From positions 62,001 through 126,000 of the forward strand of contig CAMLJN010000011.1 in the NCBI GenBank assembly GCA_946480445.1: a stretch of 64,000 nt of DNA, read 5' to 3'. The DNA is from an uncultured Buttiauxella sp. (lineage in GTDB: Bacteria; Pseudomonadota; Gammaproteobacteria; Enterobacterales; Enterobacteriaceae). Below the pieces are notes generated by a model. It was not told the origin of the DNA. It did not search any database and saw nothing but the letters and a program-made list of their open reading frames with translations. Both the position numbers and the translations under genes were made by a program. Positions 30,711-39,842 of the stretch are shown here, piece after piece (the stretch's first letter is position 1; every line of letters starts with the position of its first letter).

Positions 30711-31031
30711 GTTTACCGAGATCGACAAAACGCCATGCGAGAACCCTGGCGACAAGGGTCAAAAAACTGCCTGACAGGCGGAAAAGAAGGGAGACAGGAC
30801 CGCATCTGCGAGCCGCATCATGTGCAGGGCTGCAAGAAGATAGAGCGCTACGATAAGAAGATCAACTGATAAGCAAAAGGTGTTTTGGGAGTTAGATTGC
30901 AAATCTGACAGATAGTGTGGGTATAGCGCGGATAGCGGGCGTGCCTGCGGGAAGAATAGAAAACAGTTGTTACAAAATGATGACGAAGACGGAGAAAAAA
31001 CGTCAGGAAAACGTGAAGGCAGGGCGACTGC
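30711..31031. other. intergenic between opgE and mntS
   Basis: This is a 321-base stretch that would hold the opgE promoter. A 77-codon minus-strand frame is present but has no Shine-Dalgarno, no recognisable family and overlaps mntS, so it is not called. Confidence 0.5.
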
Positions 31032-31160
31032 CTACGGCTTAGGTTCTTCGCCCTGCTTAGGTTTATTGCTAACCCAGTCACACAACATATTGAGCAGCAT
31101 CAGCCGCACCTGGAAGGGGGAGTGAGTAAACACGTTCAGGCACCTCTTAACTTCGTTCAT
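31032..31160 (-). CDS. mntS: small manganese-homeostasis protein MntS
   Basis: This 42-residue protein reads MNEVKRCLNVFTHSPFQVR... and ends KPKQGEEPKP. It aligns with E. coli MntS over its whole length and is strongest in the N-terminal two-thirds (VRLMLLNMLCDWV). In E. coli it raises usable manganese by inhibiting the MntP exporter and is repressed by MntR. ATG at 31160 has GAGGAGAAC upstream. It is divergent from mntR, with two MntR-type palindromes between. The C-terminal tail is more acidic than in E. coli. Confidence 0.92.
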   Translation of the reverse strand: MNEVKRCLNVFTHSPFQVRLMLLNMLCDWVSNKPKQGEEPKP

Positions 31161-31222
31161 GGTTGTTCTCCTCTGTGATTCTGCGCGCCTCATCCGTTAA
31201 ACGCTGACTGCATTACATACAG

Positions 31223-31240
31223 ATATAGCACAGGCTATAT
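31223..31240. promoter_or_regulatory. MntR box 1 (mntS-mntR intergenic)
   Basis: ATATAGCACAGGCTATAT has perfect 7-base arms (ATATAGC/GCTATAT) and resembles known enterobacterial MntR operators. It is 63 bases upstream of mntS. Confidence 0.7.
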
Positions 31241-31243
31241 TTT

Positions 31244-31257
31244 ATAGCCATGGCTAT
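31244..31257. promoter_or_regulatory. MntR-like box 2
   Basis: ATAGCCATGGCTAT is a perfect 14-base palindrome sharing the ATAGC/GCTAT half-sites of box 1, with its centre one to two helical turns away. Confidence 0.5.
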
Positions 31258-31349
31258 TTCGTTAATTTTTTGTGGATGCGTGCGTGTGGTTTACAATGGA
31301 GCCTTCCGTCGTCGAAGAACGACGTCGCGCCACTGTATGAGGAAGCTCC

Positions 31350-31820
31350 ATGAGCCGTCAGGCAGGTAAAAAGAACAGCGAAAGAGTGACGCAATTACTT
31401 AACGTTGAAGAGCATGTTGAAGGTTTTCGTCAGGTGCGGGAAGCACACCGCCGTGAATTGATTGATGATTATGTTGAGCTGATTTCCGATCTTATCCGTG
31501 AGGTCGGCGAGGTGCGTCAGGTAGATATGGCTGCGCGGCTGGGCGTCTCTCAGCCTACCGTGGCAAAAATGCTGAAACGTCTGGCAACGCTTGGTCTGAT
31601 AGAGCAGATCCCATGGCGAGGCGTTTTCCTCACGGCCGAAGGAGAAAAGCAGGCCCAGCTTAGCCGCGAGCGCCACCAGGTCGTTGAGAACTTCTTCCTG
31701 GCACTGGGAATTAGTGCGGAAACCGCGCGCATTGATGCCGAAGGCGTGGAGCATCACGTTAGCGAAGAGACGCTGGCTGCGTTTCGCCGTTTCACCCAGC
31801 AAAGTGGATTTGACCGGTAA
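31350..31820 (+). CDS. mntR: manganese-responsive regulator MntR
   Basis: This DtxR-family metalloregulator represses manganese uptake genes and mntS, and activates efflux, when Mn(II) binds. The 156 residues have an N-terminal winged helix ([19 protein letters not shown]) and a C-terminal dimerisation helix pair with metal ligands in [20 protein letters not shown] at 31350 has GAGGAAG upstream. The TAA abuts the ybiR ATG, so the two are one transcript. Confidence 0.95.
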   Translation: MSRQAGKKNSERVTQLLNVEEHVEGFRQVREAHRRELIDDYVELISDLIREVGEVRQVDMAARLGVSQPTVAKMLKRLATLGLIEQIPWRGVFLTAEGEKQAQLSRERHQVVENFFLALGISAETARIDAEGVEHHVSEETLAAFRRFTQQSGFDR

Positions 31821-32933
31821 ATGCTGCAAACCCTGGTTCGCCCATTTATACGCGATCGTTTTCTTCACCTGCTGCTGCTCATCGGGGTGGCCTTATGCTT
31901 CGCGGTGCCTTTTCAGCCCGCTTTGTGGGCGCAGGCTATCGACTGGCACACCATTATTACCCTGGCGGGGTTAATGATGCTGACCAAGGGCGTGGAGCTG
32001 AGTGGCTATTTTGACGTGCTTGGTCGACGGATGGTGAAGCGTTTTGCCACCGAACGCCAGCTTGCTATCTTTATGGTCGGGGCGGCAGCGGTACTGTCCA
32101 CCTTCCTGACCAACGATGTGGCGCTCTTTATCATCGTCCCGCTGACGATCACGCTTAAAAAACTCTGTTCGATACCGGTCACGCGTCTGATCATCTTTGA
32201 AGCCCTTGCGGTAAACGCAGGCTCGCTTCTGACGCCGATTGGCAACCCGCAAAATATCCTGTTGTGGGGCCGTTCGGGCCTCTCCTTTGCGGCTTTTACC
32301 TGGCAAATGACGCCTCTCGCGCTGGCCATGGTGGCAAGCCTGTTGGTGCTGTGCTGGTTTTGCTTTCCGAAAAAAGCCCTCAACTATCACGGGCACGATA
32401 AAATCCACGCCTGGCAGCCGCGCCTGGTTTTTGCAAGCGTTGCGCTGTATGTGATTTTTGTTATCTCCCTTGAGCTGAAGCAGGAAATCTGGGGGCTGGC
32501 GCTGGTGGCGCTGGGTTTTGTTGTGCTCGCCAGAAAGATTTTGCTGAGCATCGACTGGAGCCTGCTGCTGGTGTTCGTGGTGATGTTTATCGACGTCCAT
32601 CTGATCACCAGACTGCCGCTTCTTGAACATGCCCTGCACGGCGTCAGCCAGCTTTCCGAGGGGGGGCTGTTCGCGCTGGGCGTAGGGCTGTCACAAATTA
32701 TCAGCAATGTGCCCGCCACGATTTTGCTGCTCAATTACGTGCCGGCCTCCGCGCTGCTCGCCTTTGCGGTAAACATCGGCGGTTTTGGGCTGCTGCCAGG
32801 CTCGCTCGCCAATCTTATTGCGCTGCGCATGGCAAACGATCGACGGATCTGGCTGCGTTTTCATTATTATTCGCTGCCGATGTTGCTCTGGGCGGCAGCA
32901 GTGGGGTATGGGCTGTTACAGCTGTTTACCTGA
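31821..32933 (+). CDS. ybiR: ion-transporter-like membrane protein YbiR
   Basis: This 370-residue inner-membrane protein of the ArsB/NhaD ion-transporter superfamily has about ten hydrophobic segments. It also has the family's polar transmembrane motifs STFLTNDVALFIIVPLT and LLTPIGNPQNILLWG, plus a second NVPATILL copy in the C-terminal half. The ion carried is unknown. The ATG follows the mntR stop without a gap (TAAATG), and co-transcription suggests a link to metal or cation homeostasis, though this is inference. Confidence 0.9.
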   Translation: MLQTLVRPFIRDRFLHLLLLIGVALCFAVPFQPALWAQAIDWHTIITLAGLMMLTKGVELSGYFDVLGRRMVKRFATERQLAIFMVGAAAVLSTFLTNDVALFIIVPLTITLKKLCSIPVTRLIIFEALAVNAGSLLTPIGNPQNILLWGRSGLSFAAFTWQMTPLALAMVASLLVLCWFCFPKKALNYHGHDKIHAWQPRLVFASVALYVIFVISLELKQEIWGLALVALGFVVLARKILLSIDWSLLLVFVVMFIDVHLITRLPLLEHALHGVSQLSEGGLFALGVGLSQIISNVPATILLLNYVPASALLAFAVNIGGFGLLPGSLANLIALRMANDRRIWLRFHYYSLPMLLWAAAVGYGLLQLFT

Positions 32934-33006
32934 AACCACGGTAATGCAGAATAGGGTAAGAAAAGGGGGAGGAATTCCCCCATTTCAGAAGAGGTTTGCG
33001 GGCGTA

Positions 33007-33822
33007 TTACTCGTTAAAAGGCGCTTGGCGCTTAAGCACTTTATCAATCACATTAAGTACGCCTTCACGGTTATTATGGCCGGCCTGGAAACGCGCCGTC
33101 TGCTTCACCTGCGGCGGTGCGTTTTCCATTGCGAAGCCAAAGCCCGCCTGGCGCAGCATTTCGAGATCGTTACCGCCGTCGCCAAACGTCACGACTTCGC
33201 GGTCCTGAATACCCCATTTTTCTTGCAGGATGCGCAGGCCGTTGGCTTTATGAACGCCGGGAATAATCAGGTCTATTGAACCATGGCCGCTGGAAACCGG
33301 CACCACAATGCCCTCAAAAGTCTCCGCGAGAGAATCCATTGTTTCATCAAGCAAAGGGTCCGGCAGATTTAGCGCAAATTTGAAGAAAACGTCGTCCAGC
33401 CCGTAGAAGCTCTCGACCTGTTCGAGCCGGTGATAATAAGTTGCTGCCATTGTCTTAAAAGCTTCATCGTAGCTTTTAAGGGTGTAGCCGCTGCGTTTGC
33501 CGCAGGCAATGATCTCCACATGTGGGAGCGTCAGCAGATGGTCGATGACCGTGTTGTACTCCTGCTTCGTCAGCTCGCCGTTAAACAGGTCTGTTTCTTC
33601 GCTTACCACCCAGCCGCCATTGTCTGCAACGAATGAGATTTCGTGGGCAATCTCCGGGAAGAATGAAATCAGCTGGAAATACTGATTGCCGCTGGCGACA
33701 ACAAAACGAATACCTTGCTCTTTCATCTGCTCGTACTGCCGGGCAAAGCGGGCGCGATTATAGTTTTTGCTGTCGTCGAGGAAAGTGCCATCCATATCCA
33801 CGGCGATTAGTTTAATGCTCAT
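33007..33822 (-). CDS. ybjI: HAD-superfamily sugar/flavin phosphatase YbjI
   Basis: This cytoplasmic Cof-type (HAD subclass IIB) phosphatase has 271 residues. Motif I is DMDGTFLDD near the N-terminus, motif II is VASGNQYF, and motif III/IV is [14 protein letters not shown]. It is closer to E. coli YbjI (flavin mononucleotide/sugar phosphate activity) than to its paralog YbiV: it keeps NGGWVVSE and VEIIACG. ATG at 33822 overlaps the 3' end of ybjJ by 11 bases, the same coupled order as in E. coli. Confidence 0.93.
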   Translation of the reverse strand: MSIKLIAVDMDGTFLDDSKNYNRARFARQYEQMKEQGIRFVVASGNQYFQLISFFPEIAHEISFVADNGGWVVSEETDLFNGELTKQEYNTVIDHLLTLPHVEIIACGKRSGYTLKSYDEAFKTMAATYYHRLEQVESFYGLDDVFFKFALNLPDPLLDETMDSLAETFEGIVVPVSSGHGSIDLIIPGVHKANGLRILQEKWGIQDREVVTFGDGGNDLEMLRQAGFGFAMENAPPQVKQTARFQAGHNNREGVLNVIDKVLKRQAPFNE

Positions 33823-35053
33823 AGCCTTCTCCTGTTGATTCGCACTCGTTAACGGTTTGCACCAGAGGGGGGGGCTTAGCGACGGCCCGGGCGACAAGAC
33901 CTGCAATTGTCATGAGTGCCAGTACCACCAGCATCGCACTGCGCAGGCCGTAATGCTCACCCAGGAAGCCTAACAGCGGCGGCCCGACTAAAAATGCAAC
34001 GTAGCCAGAGGCGGCAACTACGCTTACGCGTGTGGCGGGATCCGGCCCGGTATCACCCGCGGCGGAAATGGTCAGCGGGAAGCCCAGAGAAGTGCCAAGA
34101 CCCCACAGCATGACCGAGATACCCGCGACGACAGGATTATCCACAAAGATGATTAGCCCGATGCCAAGAATTCCCATCAGCGCGCAGGCTCGCACCACGG
34201 CGACACGGCTGTAGCGGTCGATAAACCAGCCGCCGGTAAAGCGCCCGACGGTCATACCCAGCGTGAAGCCCACGTAGATAAGCGACCCGGAGGTTGGGCT
34301 AAAGCCATGCCCGTCCACCATCAGCAGCGGCAGCCAGTCGTTAGCCGAGCCTTCCGCAAAGGCCATCGCCAGCACAATGGTGCCAATCAGCAATAGCTGA
34401 AGGTCTTTATAAAAGGGAGGGTGCGGTTCGCTGGGGTTTGCTGCCCTGTTTGCGGCATTATCTTTCCCCACGCCGTGCGGAATAGCGCGGATGGCTAAAG
34501 CTATCGGCGCGATCACCAGCAGGCCAATCAGCAGCAGATGGCCGAAGGCGGCAAAATTTATCGCGGTCAGGCTCATCCCGAGGGCTGCGCCTGCGAGCGT
34601 GCCAAGACTGTAAAAGCCGTGCATCTTCGGCAGCACGGTTTTCTTCATCAGCCCTTCAACGATAGCCCCTTCAACGTTCATTGCTACTTCGGCAGAACCC
34701 AGGCCCATGCCCAATATGGCCAGGCCGATTGCGAACATTAGCGGTGAAGAGAAAGACAGCGCGGCTCCCATCGCCAGCATCCCTGTCACCATCAGCGTCA
34801 TACCGCTGCGAATAATCGCGTGGGTACCGAAACGTTTAACCAGCCAGCCGGAACAGAGGATGCCGCTCATCGAGCCGATGGATAACCCGAACAGCACGAT
34901 GCCCATGCCTGCGGTGGAGACGCTTAGCGTATCGCGGATCGCCGGGGTGCGGGTTGCCCAGGAGGCCATCACCAGGCCGGGAAGAAAGAAGAAGGCAAAA
35001 AGTGCCCAGGTGCGGTGCAGTAAGGCTTTGCGTTGATGCGCGGCGGCAGGCAT
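33812..35053 (-). CDS. ybjJ: major facilitator transporter YbjJ
   Basis: This 12-helix MFS inner-membrane protein has 413 residues. It is close to E. coli YbjJ through the first helix ([26 protein letters not shown]) and the [21 protein letters not shown] loop. The substrate is unknown. It is divergent from the TetR-type regulator rcdA; a palindrome lies between them, making self- or cross-regulation likely. It is translationally coupled to ybjI. Confidence 0.92.
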   Translation of the reverse strand: MPAAAHQRKALLHRTWALFAFFFLPGLVMASWATRTPAIRDTLSVSTAGMGIVLFGLSIGSMSGILCSGWLVKRFGTHAIIRSGMTLMVTGMLAMGAALSFSSPLMFAIGLAILGMGLGSAEVAMNVEGAIVEGLMKKTVLPKMHGFYSLGTLAGAALGMSLTAINFAAFGHLLLIGLLVIAPIALAIRAIPHGVGKDNAANRAANPSEPHPPFYKDLQLLLIGTIVLAMAFAEGSANDWLPLLMVDGHGFSPTSGSLIYVGFTLGMTVGRFTGGWFIDRYSRVAVVRACALMGILGIGLIIFVDNPVVAGISVMLWGLGTSLGFPLTISAAGDTGPDPATRVSVVAASGYVAFLVGPPLLGFLGEHYGLRSAMLVVLALMTIAGLVARAVAKPPPLVQTVNECESTGEGYEH

Positions 35054-35103
35054 GAAGAGAACCCGTTGGCGTTGGTAAAAAGAGTGTTCTTCACACTAGC
35101 AAG

Positions 35104-35125
35104 ATTGTGTACATTTGTACACAAT
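35104..35125. promoter_or_regulatory. 22-base palindromic operator between ybjJ and rcdA
   Basis: Arms ATTGTGTAC and GTACACAAT (perfect, 9 bases) flank an ATTT centre. The site is 51 bases upstream of ybjJ and 53 bases upstream of rcdA. This size and symmetry suit a TetR-type dimer, so RcdA is the likely ligand protein (inferred). Confidence 0.7.
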
Positions 35126-35177
35126 TGCGGTTAAGCTCTTCATACCCTCGCTAATCGGACATTGGCCAGTACCCGGC

Positions 35178-35729
35178 ATGAGTAAAGCACCCCGACAAAA
35201 CGACCCCGACAGGCGTGAGCGCATCCTGCAGGCCACGCTCGATATGCTGGTTGAACACGGTATCAGCCATATTACGCACCGGAAAATAGCGCAGGCCGCA
35301 GGCGTTTCTTTAGGTTCCATGACCTATTATTTTGCCGGCATCGACTCGCTGCTGAGCGAAGCGTTTACCAGGTTTGCGCAGGCGATGTCCGACAGCTATC
35401 GAGCGCGTCTTGAAGAGGCTGGCAATGCGGAGGAAGCCTGCGCAGCCATCGTCGGAATGATTTGCGGGGAGGGTATTGCCACCCCTTATAATCTGCAGGT
35501 GATGTACCAGCTTTATGCTTACGCCAACCGGACCCCGGCGCTGAAAATTATTATGCAGGACTGGATGAAACGCAGCCAGCAGGTGCTGGAGGTGTTCTTT
35601 GACCCTATTACCGCCCGCACCCTGGATGCCTTTATTGAAGGGATGACGCTGCACTATGTCACAGATCGTGAACCGCTGAGCCAGGAAGATCTGGCCCGTA
35701 TGGTTGCTAAAATTGTGCGCCAGACATAA
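35178..35729 (+). CDS. rcdA: TetR-family biofilm regulator RcdA
   Basis: RcdA (YbjK) is a TetR-type transcription factor that in E. coli activates csgD and other stress/biofilm genes. The 183 residues have an N-terminal helix-turn-helix (ISHITHRKIAQAAGVSLGSMTYYF) and a C-terminal ligand domain ending in DAFIEGMTLHYVTDREPLSQED. ATG at 35178 corresponds to the E. coli start. The upstream TTG reading passes through the operator palindrome and was rejected. The Shine-Dalgarno is weak. In E. coli rybB and ybjL come next; here 7.8 kb of other genes intervene. Confidence 0.9.
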   Translation: MSKAPRQNDPDRRERILQATLDMLVEHGISHITHRKIAQAAGVSLGSMTYYFAGIDSLLSEAFTRFAQAMSDSYRARLEEAGNAEEACAAIVGMICGEGIATPYNLQVMYQLYAYANRTPALKIIMQDWMKRSQQVLEVFFDPITARTLDAFIEGMTLHYVTDREPLSQEDLARMVAKIVRQT

Positions 35730-35772
35730 GAAGTTGAGCCGCAGGCAGCCCCGCAGCAATCTGGCTGTGATA

Positions 35773-35792
35773 CAGGCGTGTTGCCACGCCTG
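35773..35792. terminator. hairpin downstream of rcdA
   Basis: CAGGCGTG and CACGCCTG form a perfect 8-base-pair stem with loop TTGC. No T tract follows. A second perfect 7-base-pair hairpin (GGCCGGG/CCCGGCC, 35936-35955) faces the end of the permease gene. Confidence 0.45.
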
Positions 35793-35960
35793 CAACAGAA
35801 TGACGGGTAATAGCGATTAAAACTTAAACTTTTTCAACTTTTTTGTTACCCGGTGAAGTTCATCATTTACTCTATGAGCCACTCTTTCTGTTTCCTTAAC
35901 TACCTTTTCAGCACTTCTCTTTGTTTCGGCCTTATGGCCGGGGCTAAACCCGGCCAAACC

Positions 35961-37364
35961 TTATTTCAACTCCTGTGCCGGAGCTTTGCCTACCGGGGAT
36001 ACCCGTGCAGGACGGCTGTAAAAATAGATCGCCACCAGCAGCAAGGTGAAGGGAACGCCAAACAGTAAGGTCATGCTGAAAAAGTCGGTAAACAGGGTTG
36101 TTATCAGCAGTGCGGCCATCAGCAGCGCACCCGCCAGGGTAAACCAGGGGTAGCCCCACATACGGAACTTAAGAGGTGTGCGCGCATGGCGACGGCGGAA
36201 GAAAAGATGCGTGACGAAAATCATCAGCCAGGTAAAGCAGGCACCATACACCGAGATTGACATCATCACCGCAAAGGATTTCTCCGGGTAGATAATGCTT
36301 AGCAGGATAGAGAAGATGATGCCGACGCAGGATAAGGCCAGCGCGTTAACCGGGATGCCTCGCCTGCTAACCCGCCCTAACGCCGCGGGAGCCTGCCCGG
36401 CGCGAGAGAGGGAAAACATCATACGGGTGGTGATATACAGCTGACTGTTCATAGCCGAAAGCGCGGCGACCAACACAATAAAGTTAAAGATCCCGGCTGC
36501 GGCGGGCAGATGGATCACATTCATCGCCACCAGGAATGGGCTTTCGCCGGTACCGGACTGCCGCCATGGCACGATGGCCAGCATCAGGGCAATCGACAGC
36601 ATATAAAAGATAAACAGCCGCAGAATGGTGCCCTTAAACGCCGTTCTTACCGCAACCACCGGGTTTTTTGCCTCGCCGGCGGCCACCGCGATCATCTCAA
36701 TACTCAGGTAGCTGAAAATTGACACGATCACCGCAAACCACATGCCTTTCATGCCAAAAGGGAAGAAGCCGCCGTTCCCGGTAAAGTTACGTATGCCAAA
36801 GGTCGGGTTGCTGGAAAATGCCAGAATACCGATGCCGAGAGCAATAAACGCCGAAATGGCCACCACTTTGACCGCTGAAAGCGCATATTCCACCTGCCCG
36901 AAGGACTTAACCCCGATGACGTTGATAAAGATCACCAGCGCAGAGAAGAGCAGGACCCACGGCCAGATCGGCGTCCCCGGAAACCAGAACTGCATATACA
37001 TGCCAATGGCGGTCACTTCGGTGCCTACCGCCAGCACCACGCAGGACCAGTAGGAATAACGCACCAGAAAGCCGAACAACGGGCTGAGATAAAACTCGGC
37101 GTAGTCGCCAAACGATCCCGGAGTAGGATGTTCGGAGGTCATTTCGGCGAGGCAGCCCATCAGCAGCAGCGCAATTACGCCGCCGATAAAGTAGCTTAAC
37201 AGCACGGCAGGTCCCGCCATCTGGATAGCATAGGCGCTGCCCAGAAACAGGCCGGTGCCTATTGCCCCGCCGATGGCCAGCATCGACATCTGCCCGGCGG
37301 TGAGGTGCTTTTTCAGGCCACCCTGCCGCTTTGCTATCTCTTCAAAACGCTTTGCATCATTCAT
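35961..37364 (-). CDS. APC-family amino acid permease
   Basis: This 467-residue, 12-helix inner-membrane permease is of the amino-acid transporter (AAT) group that includes GabP, ProY and ThrP. The first helix carries the substrate-backbone motif GGAIGTGLFLGSAYAI. A GEAKNPVVAVRTAF loop between helices 6 and 7 (roughly) is also typical. Its substrate cannot be read. It is the last gene of a four-gene minus-strand set (hydrolase, ridA, aminotransferase, permease), so it probably imports the amino acid the others degrade. The aminotransferase stop is 15 bases upstream of this start. Confidence 0.85.
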   Translation of the reverse strand: MNDAKRFEEIAKRQGGLKKHLTAGQMSMLAIGGAIGTGLFLGSAYAIQMAGPAVLLSYFIGGVIALLLMGCLAEMTSEHPTPGSFGDYAEFYLSPLFGFLVRYSYWSCVVLAVGTEVTAIGMYMQFWFPGTPIWPWVLLFSALVIFINVIGVKSFGQVEYALSAVKVVAISAFIALGIGILAFSSNPTFGIRNFTGNGGFFPFGMKGMWFAVIVSIFSYLSIEMIAVAAGEAKNPVVAVRTAFKGTILRLFIFYMLSIALMLAIVPWRQSGTGESPFLVAMNVIHLPAAAGIFNFIVLVAALSAMNSQLYITTRMMFSLSRAGQAPAALGRVSRRGIPVNALALSCVGIIFSILLSIIYPEKSFAVMMSISVYGACFTWLMIFVTHLFFRRRHARTPLKFRMWGYPWFTLAGALLMAALLITTLFTDFFSMTLLFGVPFTLLLVAIYFYSRPARVSPVGKAPAQELK

Positions 37365-37379
37365 GATGGCATACCTTTT

Positions 37380-38564
37380 TTACGCGGGGCGGGTAACGTC
37401 GAGGATGGCGGCTGTGACATAGTCCACATTGTGCTGGTTGAGGCCGGGCAGACACATCCTGCCTGGGGCGACCAGATAAATGGAGTACTGGTGCCGCAGC
37501 TGACTGACCTGCTGTTCATTCAGGCCGGTGTAGCTGAACATGCCTTTTTGATCGCGAATACGGGTGTAATCCAGAGTGGAACCACCTTGCTCCAGCCCGG
37601 CAGACAGGCTGACGCGCATTTGTTTTATGCGTTGGCGCATGGTTGCCAGCTCGCTTATCCACATTTGGCGTAATTGTGTGTCAGCAAGAAGGCTTTCCAC
37701 AATCTGGCTGCCGTGAGTCGGCGGACAGGAATAGCTACGGCGGATCAGCGTTTTCAGCGCGCCTTTGACATGGGCGGCTTCTTTTGCCGTCCCGCAGCAG
37801 ACCGTGAGCCCGCCAAGGCGTTGACCGTACAGCGCCACGTTTTTGGAGAAGGAGTTGCTCACCAGAAAATCCATCTCGGTTTTAAGCATTTCGCGCAGGG
37901 CATAGCAGTCCTCTTCCAGCCCGTCGCCAAATCCCTGATAGGCAATATCGAAGAAAGGCAGCAGCCGACGCCGCTGCAGAACATCAATCACGGCTCGCCA
38001 CTGGGAAGGACTGAGGTCGGTGCCGGTGGGGTTATGGCAGCAGGGGTGCAGTAATACTACCGCCCCTTCCGGCAGGGAAGATAAGGTATCGAGCATAGCG
38101 TCGAACCTTAGTCCACCTGAGATATCGTCAAAATACGGGTAGGTATTCACCTTCAGCCCGGCCCCCTCAAATATCGCCCAGTGGTTAGCCCAGGTCGGAT
38201 CGGATACCCAAATTTCGCGGCGTGCCAGATAGTGATACATAAAGTCTGCCCCCAGCTTTAGCGCGCCGGAGCCTCCGAGGCTTTGTACCGTGGCGAGGCG
38301 GGGCGTCTGCTCACCGAACAGCAGCGTCTGAATCTGGCTGGCAAGCAACCCTGTCCCTTCGATGGGGGGATAGGCATGGGGTCGTTGTTGCTCCAGCAGG
38401 CGCTGTTCGGCAATATGCACGGCCTGCAGCAAAGGAATATTGCCGGAACCATCGTAATACAGCCCAATCCCCAGATTGACTTTCTGCGGATGAGTATCCT
38501 GAATATAAGCTTCCATTAATGACATAATAGGATCGGGTGTTGAAGGCTGAAGATGAGCGAACAT
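37380..38564 (-). CDS. aromatic/aspartate-type aminotransferase (class I)
   Basis: This PLP enzyme of the AspC/TyrB fold has 394 residues. The PLP lysine is Lys241 in SNSFSKNVALYGQRLGG. HPCCHNPTGTD and FDIAYQGF are the cofactor-contact motifs, and the C-terminal APGRMCLPGLN holds the region of the substrate-carboxylate arginine. It resembles but is clearly divergent from TyrB/AspC. It would transaminate an aromatic or dicarboxylic amino acid; neighbours suggest a catabolic role. It is 107 bases downstream of ridA and 15 bases upstream of the permease. Confidence 0.85.
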   Translation of the reverse strand: MFAHLQPSTPDPIMSLMEAYIQDTHPQKVNLGIGLYYDGSGNIPLLQAVHIAEQRLLEQQRPHAYPPIEGTGLLASQIQTLLFGEQTPRLATVQSLGGSGALKLGADFMYHYLARREIWVSDPTWANHWAIFEGAGLKVNTYPYFDDISGGLRFDAMLDTLSSLPEGAVVLLHPCCHNPTGTDLSPSQWRAVIDVLQRRRLLPFFDIAYQGFGDGLEEDCYALREMLKTEMDFLVSNSFSKNVALYGQRLGGLTVCCGTAKEAAHVKGALKTLIRRSYSCPPTHGSQIVESLLADTQLRQMWISELATMRQRIKQMRVSLSAGLEQGGSTLDYTRIRDQKGMFSYTGLNEQQVSQLRHQYSIYLVAPGRMCLPGLNQHNVDYVTAAILDVTRPA

Positions 38565-38671
38565 AGAATATCCTTAATTCATTGAATAACGAATTTGCAG
38601 GTGTATCCCTTTTGGGTTTCGGGCAATAACCTGAAACCACCGGGGATATTATGGTTGGTTTTAATCGTTAA

Positions 38672-39043
38672 TTAAGCGACAGCGCTGACGGTGATTTCTA
38701 TTTTCATTCCAGGTACAACCAGCTTATCCACAATAACCGTAGAGCGATTGGGGTAAGGGTAAGTAAAGTAATTCAGGTATATTTTATCGAGCAGTTTAAC
38801 GTCATTCACATCGGTAAGATAAACAATAACCTGTAAGACATTATCGCTGTGGCTATTGGCGGCTTTTAGCGTGGCGGCGAGATTATCAAAGGTCAGCGTT
38901 ATTTGTTTTTCCGCTTCGCCTGTTTCTATCGAACCATCATTTTTGACCGGGCCATGGGCGGTAAATAACATGCCGCCCCCTTTCGTTGCCCAGGAAAAAG
39001 GCTGCCCGATCTCAGGCAGGCCGGTATCAATGATTGTACGCAT
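38672..39043 (-). CDS. RidA/YjgF-family enamine/imine deaminase
   Basis: This 123-residue Rid-family protein hydrolyses reactive 2-enamines/imines released by PLP enzymes. The carboxylate-binding arginine lies in PYPNRSTVIVDKLVVPG, followed by the closing KIEITVSAVA strand. ATG at 39043 is preferred over 39058 because GGAGAAAG lies just before it. It overlaps the upstream hydrolase by 17 bases. It is more distant from RidA proper than a housekeeping copy would be, which suits a pathway-specific Rid paralog. Confidence 0.85.
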   Translation of the reverse strand: MRTIIDTGLPEIGQPFSWATKGGGMLFTAHGPVKNDGSIETGEAEKQITLTFDNLAATLKAANSHSDNVLQVIVYLTDVNDVKLLDKIYLNYFTYPYPNRSTVIVDKLVVPGMKIEITVSAVA

Positions 39044-39842
39044 CAGCTCTTTCTCCATGGAAACTCAGTTGGCGACACAGGGCACCATCGGTGGCAAATA
39101 CCCCCTCCAGCACGCTGTAATGGTTAGCGCCGGGGACCGCGTAACGGCCCACCTGCAGGCCTGTTTCCCTTAATGCGCAATAGTAGTGAAGCGACTGACC
39201 AATCAGTTCCGGCAGCTCTGCCGTCCCATAAAACAGGCACATCGGCTTTAGCGCAGGCGGGATATGGCGCGCAGGGCTAAAGTCTTCTGTCTGTTGCCTC
39301 GTCAGGTGCAGTTGCCGGTTCACATAAGTAGCAAGCAGCGGCGCTAATTCAAAAATACCGCTGACAGGGAAGGTGGCCTGGACGCACGGGTGATGCTGCC
39401 ACAAGGCGGCCAGATGCCCCCCGGCAGAATGCCCGCTGAGAAAAACAGGTTTATTGCCACGCTCTTTCGTCCTCAGCGCAATGGCATCCAGCGCAATCCC
39501 CACCTGCTGGCAAATGTCTGTCAGTGTGACGACCGGAGCCTGGGCATATTCCACCAGCACGACATCAAAGCCTAAAGAGAGCGGCGTTTTGGCAATAAAA
39601 GCAAAATCTTCTTTATTACAAAATTGCCAGTAACCACCATGCAAAAATATTAACGTGCCCCGGTATTCTGCCGTGGTGTAAAACCAGTCAAAAACTTCTC
39701 TCGTAGATTCTCCGTAAGGAATATCCCGTTCGTGGCATACTTTCTGATAAACGGCTTTGCTTTGCGACTGGAAAGAGAAAAGAATCGCTTTTTCATCCTC
39801 TACCGTGGATCCGTTATCGTAGCTGCCGGCCAGAAGTTTCAT
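39027..39842 (-). CDS. alpha/beta hydrolase, kynurenine formamidase-like
   Basis: This 271-residue alpha/beta-hydrolase has the oxyanion motif HGGYW (68-72), the nucleophile elbow GHSAGG (Ser139) and a late histidine His241 in GANHYSVLE. HGGYW together with the SGIFELAPLL segment is the pattern of arylformamidases (N-formylkynurenine hydrolases), but esterases share much of it. It is the first gene of the ridA-aminotransferase-permease operon. No tryptophan dioxygenase or kynureninase lies nearby, so a formamide or ester of an imported amino acid is the best guess. Confidence 0.75.
   Translation of the reverse strand: MKLLAGSYDNGSTVEDEKAILFSFQSQSKAVYQKVCHERDIPYGESTREVFDWFYTTAEYRGTLIFLHGGYWQFCNKEDFAFIAKTPLSLGFDVVLVEYAQAPVVTLTDICQQVGIALDAIALRTKERGNKPVFLSGHSAGGHLAALWQHHPCVQATFPVSGIFELAPLLATYVNRQLHLTRQQTEDFSPARHIPPALKPMCLFYGTAELPELIGQSLHYYCALRETGLQVGRYAVPGANHYSVLEGVFATDGALCRQLSFHGERADAYNH

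Noticed and set aside
30848-31081. 77-codon minus-strand frame between opgE and mntS
   Set aside because: Overlaps mntS in another frame, has no Shine-Dalgarno and no recognisable family.
35961-39842. Calling the hydrolase operon a complete kynurenine pathway
   Set aside because: No tryptophan dioxygenase or kynureninase is present; only a formamidase-like hydrolase and a general aminotransferase were seen.
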